A DNA stretch of 64,000 nt from Bacteroidia bacterium. Lineage in GTDB: Bacteria > Bacteroidota > Bacteroidia > Flavobacteriales > Flavobacteriaceae. Positions 62,203-64,000 of this stretch are shown here, piece by piece. Location of the stretch: the NCBI GenBank assembly GCA_030428865.1, contig JAUIEK010000001.1:248001-312000 (forward strand), written 5' to 3'. The notes beneath the pieces are model-generated. The model searched no databases. It was not told where the DNA came from and worked only from the letters and a program-made list of their open reading frames with translations. Position 1 is the first letter of the stretch. Every line of letters starts with the position of its first letter. A program made the position numbers and the translations under genes.

Positions 62203-62838
62203 TTAGATTTTTCTTTTATTCTGCTTTAACGCGAGTCTGTATTCTGCTAAAACAATTTTTACATCATCTTTCATTTTGTTATTTAACTCAGCTACGGAAA
62301 TCATATTGTAACCATACAAAATGCCATTGTCAGAATCTTCATCATTAACTCGACCTCTTAAGTTCAGATTCTTATCTATTATAAAAGCTCTGGAAGAGTA
62401 AAGATTTTTTAATGACTCTCTTGTGTTAAAGCTTTTGTGTAGGTTCTCAATTTCATCAGGAAGCAAGCCGATAAACTTCCACCGACTCATATCTGTAAAT
62501 TCGCCTAGCTTCTTTTTTAGTTTCAATGCTTTGCTTTCTTGATCTTTAGGGTATATTCCAATCATTTGAAAATCAGTAAAACCAAAGAAAGGTTTATAGA
62601 TTTTCTGATTTAAGTTAAAAACTCCTCCTTGAATAGAATCAATATTTGAGCCCAGAAAACAAACAACAGAAATGTGATTTTTTAGTTGAACCTTTGAAGT
62701 GTTAATTTCAAAAACCTCTTGGGTTACAATAGGAAGTTTTTTAAAATTATTGATGCCCGTGGACAGCACCAGAAAGAAAACCAATGGCAAAATAAACAAC
62801 GCAATTAGAACAGTTCGTTTTTTTGAAACTTTTATCAT
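62203..62838 (-). CDS. SCO-like thioredoxin-fold membrane protein without the cysteine pair
   Basis: A 211-residue membrane-anchored protein (helix TVLIALFILPLVFFLVLSTG). I chose the ATG at 62838, since the frame further upstream lies in the cox4 terminator. It aligns by eye with the neighbouring SCO: ISVVCFLGSNIDSIQGGVFN then LNQKI against the SCO VEFFFTTCPTICPIMNQKM, and SRAFIIDKNLNLRGRVNDED against GLFALIDKEGYIRSRKDEYG. The two copper cysteines and the distal His are replaced (only one Cys, off position). It therefore looks like a degenerate SCO paralogue with a structural or protective role in oxidase assembly. Function is otherwise unknown. Confidence 0.72.
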   Translation of the reverse strand: MIKVSKKRTVLIALFILPLVFFLVLSTGINNFKKLPIVTQEVFEINTSKVQLKNHISVVCFLGSNIDSIQGGVFNLNQKIYKPFFGFTDFQMIGIYPKDQESKALKLKKKLGEFTDMSRWKFIGLLPDEIENLHKSFNTRESLKNLYSSRAFIIDKNLNLRGRVNDEDSDNGILYGYNMISVAELNNKMKDDVKIVLAEYRLALKQNKRKI

Positions 62839-62842
62839 AAGC

Positions 62843-62867
62843 AAAAAAAAGGTGGTTAAAACCACCT
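62843..62867 (-). terminator. terminator between cox4 and the SCO-like gene
   Basis: AGGTGGTT-TT-AACCACCT followed on the minus strand by T8. It should limit read-through from the structural oxidase genes to the assembly genes. Confidence 0.75.
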
Positions 62868-62882
62868 CTCACAATATTTTAA

Positions 62883-63227
62883 TTACCATCTAACCAATGG
62901 TGATAACGTATCGTATAAATAACTTCCTTCTATAAGTAGAAGTGTTACTAAGTAGATAATTAAGAAAACGGCAGACCATACTACAGATCTTCTAAACCAT
63001 TTCTTTTCACCTTCCATGTGCATAAAAGTCCATGTAATATAATAGGCTTTCGCTAAGGTTAAAATGATAAAAATCCAGTTTAAATAACTTGTGCCTAAGA
63101 AAGTGTTTAAGTGTATAGATTCTGGCTTTATAATACCTAAAGCAACTTCTACGATAGTAATAACAGATAAAATTCCAAAAACTATCCAAATTCTCTTAAC
63201 GTTTGATTCGTGCGCGTGTGATGCCAT
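62883..63227 (-). CDS. cytochrome c oxidase subunit IV
   Basis: A 114-residue membrane protein of the prokaryotic COX4 family. Three hydrophobic segments are visible: IWIVFGILSVITIVEVALGI; NWIFIILTLAKAYYITWTFM; SVVWSAVFLIIYLVTLLLIE. The N-terminal segment has several histidines (MASHAHESNVKR). The FMHMEGEKKWFRRSVVWSA portion is typical. It lies 20 nt after cox3 and is followed by a terminator. Subunit IV stabilises the oxidase but carries no redox centre. Confidence 0.9.
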   Translation of the reverse strand: MASHAHESNVKRIWIVFGILSVITIVEVALGIIKPESIHLNTFLGTSYLNWIFIILTLAKAYYITWTFMHMEGEKKWFRRSVVWSAVFLIIYLVTLLLIEGSYLYDTLSPLVRW

Positions 63228-63247
63228 GTTTCAGTCCTTTATAAGTT

Positions 63248-64000
63248 TTAAACTAAATAGAAGAAAGTAAATACAAATACCCAAACTAAATCTACAAAGT
63301 GCCAGTATAAACCAACTTTTTCTACCATTTCATAATGACCTCTTCTTTCATATGTGCCTAAAATCACATTAAAAAAGATGATTATGTTGATTATGATTCC
63401 AGAAAGTACGTGAAATCCGTGAAATCCAGTTATGAAGAAAAAGAAATCAGCAAAAATAGTATTTCCGTATTCATTCACTTCAAGGTTTGCGCCTTCAACA
63501 ACTAGCTTGGCTTTCGCTAATTGCTTAGCACCTTCTTTTCTAGATAAAATTGTTTTTTGCTTTTTATCAAGATCAATTAGTTCCGTTCTTACTTGAACAT
63601 TTGAGTTTGCATTGTATGAATTAATGATTTGTGCTACGGAATACTGTGGTATAGCATCTCCTTTTTCAAACCAAAGACCATTCTTTTTAGTATGGTGTTC
63701 AAGATGATCTCCTCTTTCACCAACTACAAAATCAGAAAGCGCTATTTGTCTTCCATCACTATTAACGAACTGAAGTATTTTTCCATCAGTTGTTTTTACG
63801 GCTCCATAAGAACCTTTTATAAAAGTGCTCCATTCCCAAGCTTGAGAACCAATGAAGATAAGACCACCAATAATAGTTGCAAACAAATACCAGGTAACTT
63901 TCTTTTTATTCATTTTATGCCCTGCATCTACGGCCAAAACCATAGTAACAGAAGAGAAAATCAAAACAAATGTCATAAAAGCCACATAATACATAGGATA
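63248..64000 (-). CDS. cytochrome c oxidase subunit III, 5' truncated
   Basis: The C-terminal 250 or so codons of cox3; the frame is open to the window edge (codons for Y-P lie before the first Met), so about the first 75 residues are outside. Helices FMTFVLIFSSVTMVLAVDAG, LFATIIGGLIFIGSQAWEW, FFFFITGFHGFHVLSGIIIN and LYWHFVDLVWVFVFTFFYLV match COX3. Between the second and third of these lies an insertion of about 110 polar residues (from IKGSYGAVKTTDGKILQFVN to VVEGANLEVNEYG), common in Bacteroidota. Subunits I and II should lie beyond the right edge or elsewhere. Confidence 0.93.
   Translation of the reverse strand, partial: YPMYYVAFMTFVLIFSSVTMVLAVDAGHKMNKKKVTWYLFATIIGGLIFIGSQAWEWSTFIKGSYGAVKTTDGKILQFVNSDGRQIALSDFVVGERGDHLEHHTKKNGLWFEKGDAIPQYSVAQIINSYNANSNVQVRTELIDLDKKQKTILSRKEGAKQLAKAKLVVEGANLEVNEYGNTIFADFFFFITGFHGFHVLSGIIINIIIFFNVILGTYERRGHYEMVEKVGLYWHFVDLVWVFVFTFFYLV

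Noticed and set aside
1..64000. CRISPR arrays, toxin-antitoxin pairs, insertion sequences or restriction systems
   Set aside because: No regularly spaced direct repeats, transposase motifs or defence-protein domains were seen. The YwqK "antitoxin" label has no toxin partner here.

Overview
This window is an AT-rich chromosomal segment of a marine-type member of the Flavobacteriaceae (Bacteroidota). The evidence is sprA (gliding and type IX secretion), gldE-gldD, a Bacteroidota-type cytochrome oxidase cluster, rplU with a C-terminal extension, a paired M16 peptidase locus, KDO transferase (so an LPS outer membrane), and many promoters of the Bacteroidota form TAnnTTTG. I cannot resolve the genus; Tenacibaculum/Polaribacter-like organisms are a reasonable guess. 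Gene density is high. No stretch longer than about 300 bases lacks a gene.

Layout. 1-12.8 kb: the 3' part of an enoyl-CoA hydratase, an HD protein, a bacilliredoxin, a TerB/J-domain protein, ileS-dksA-like, a small lipoprotein, an envelope protein, lspA, uvrC, a patatin/outer-membrane-barrel protein and a YwqK-like protein. 12.8-20.9 kb: rng, a 30-residue basic ribosome-type protein, an HU protein with a structured leader, then mutY, ssb, gldE, gldD, and on the other strand heme A synthase and a metal-binding lipoprotein, followed by an EamA transporter. 21.0-27.8 kb: two M16 peptidases, rplU-rpmA, KDO transferase and a split YeeE/YedE sulfur transporter. 27.8-34.1 kb: a molybdenum cofactor cluster (moaA, moeA, moaC, a mobA-like fusion, a MoeB-rhodanese fusion, moaE, moaD), interrupted by a GIY-YIG gene bracketed by an inverted pair of palindromic repeats. 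34.1-49.2 kb: a DUF5686-type outer-membrane protein, queG, malic enzyme, ruvA-sprA-gcvH-vanZ and tonB. 49.3-51.9 kb: a small accessory-looking group (sugar acetyltransferase, secreted fiber-like protein, methyltransferase) next to tRNA-Asn. 52.2-56.2 kb: sucA-sucB. 56.2-64.0 kb, all on the minus strand: Pit-PhoU phosphate transporter, tsaB, a TolC-like protein, and the cytochrome oxidase assembly and structural cluster, ending in a cox3 cut by the window edge.

How the genes work together. The sulfur importer pair, the rhodanese-tipped MoeB and the MoaD/MoaE/MoaA/MoaC/MoeA/MobA set look like one sulfur-to-molybdopterin route. CtaA (18.5 kb) supplies heme A, and the SCO/DUF420 genes (61-63 kb) supply copper and assembly functions to the oxidase encoded at the right edge. 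The GldD, GldE and SprA genes mark gliding and protein secretion. Most of the window is core metabolism. The points most worth a second look are the repeat-bracketed GIY-YIG unit, the cysteine-depleted DksA-like protein, the SCO paralogue without cysteines, the HU leader hairpin, and the unannotated 30-residue protein with a hairpin terminator built over its stop codon. I did not find a clearly new defence or multi-gene system.
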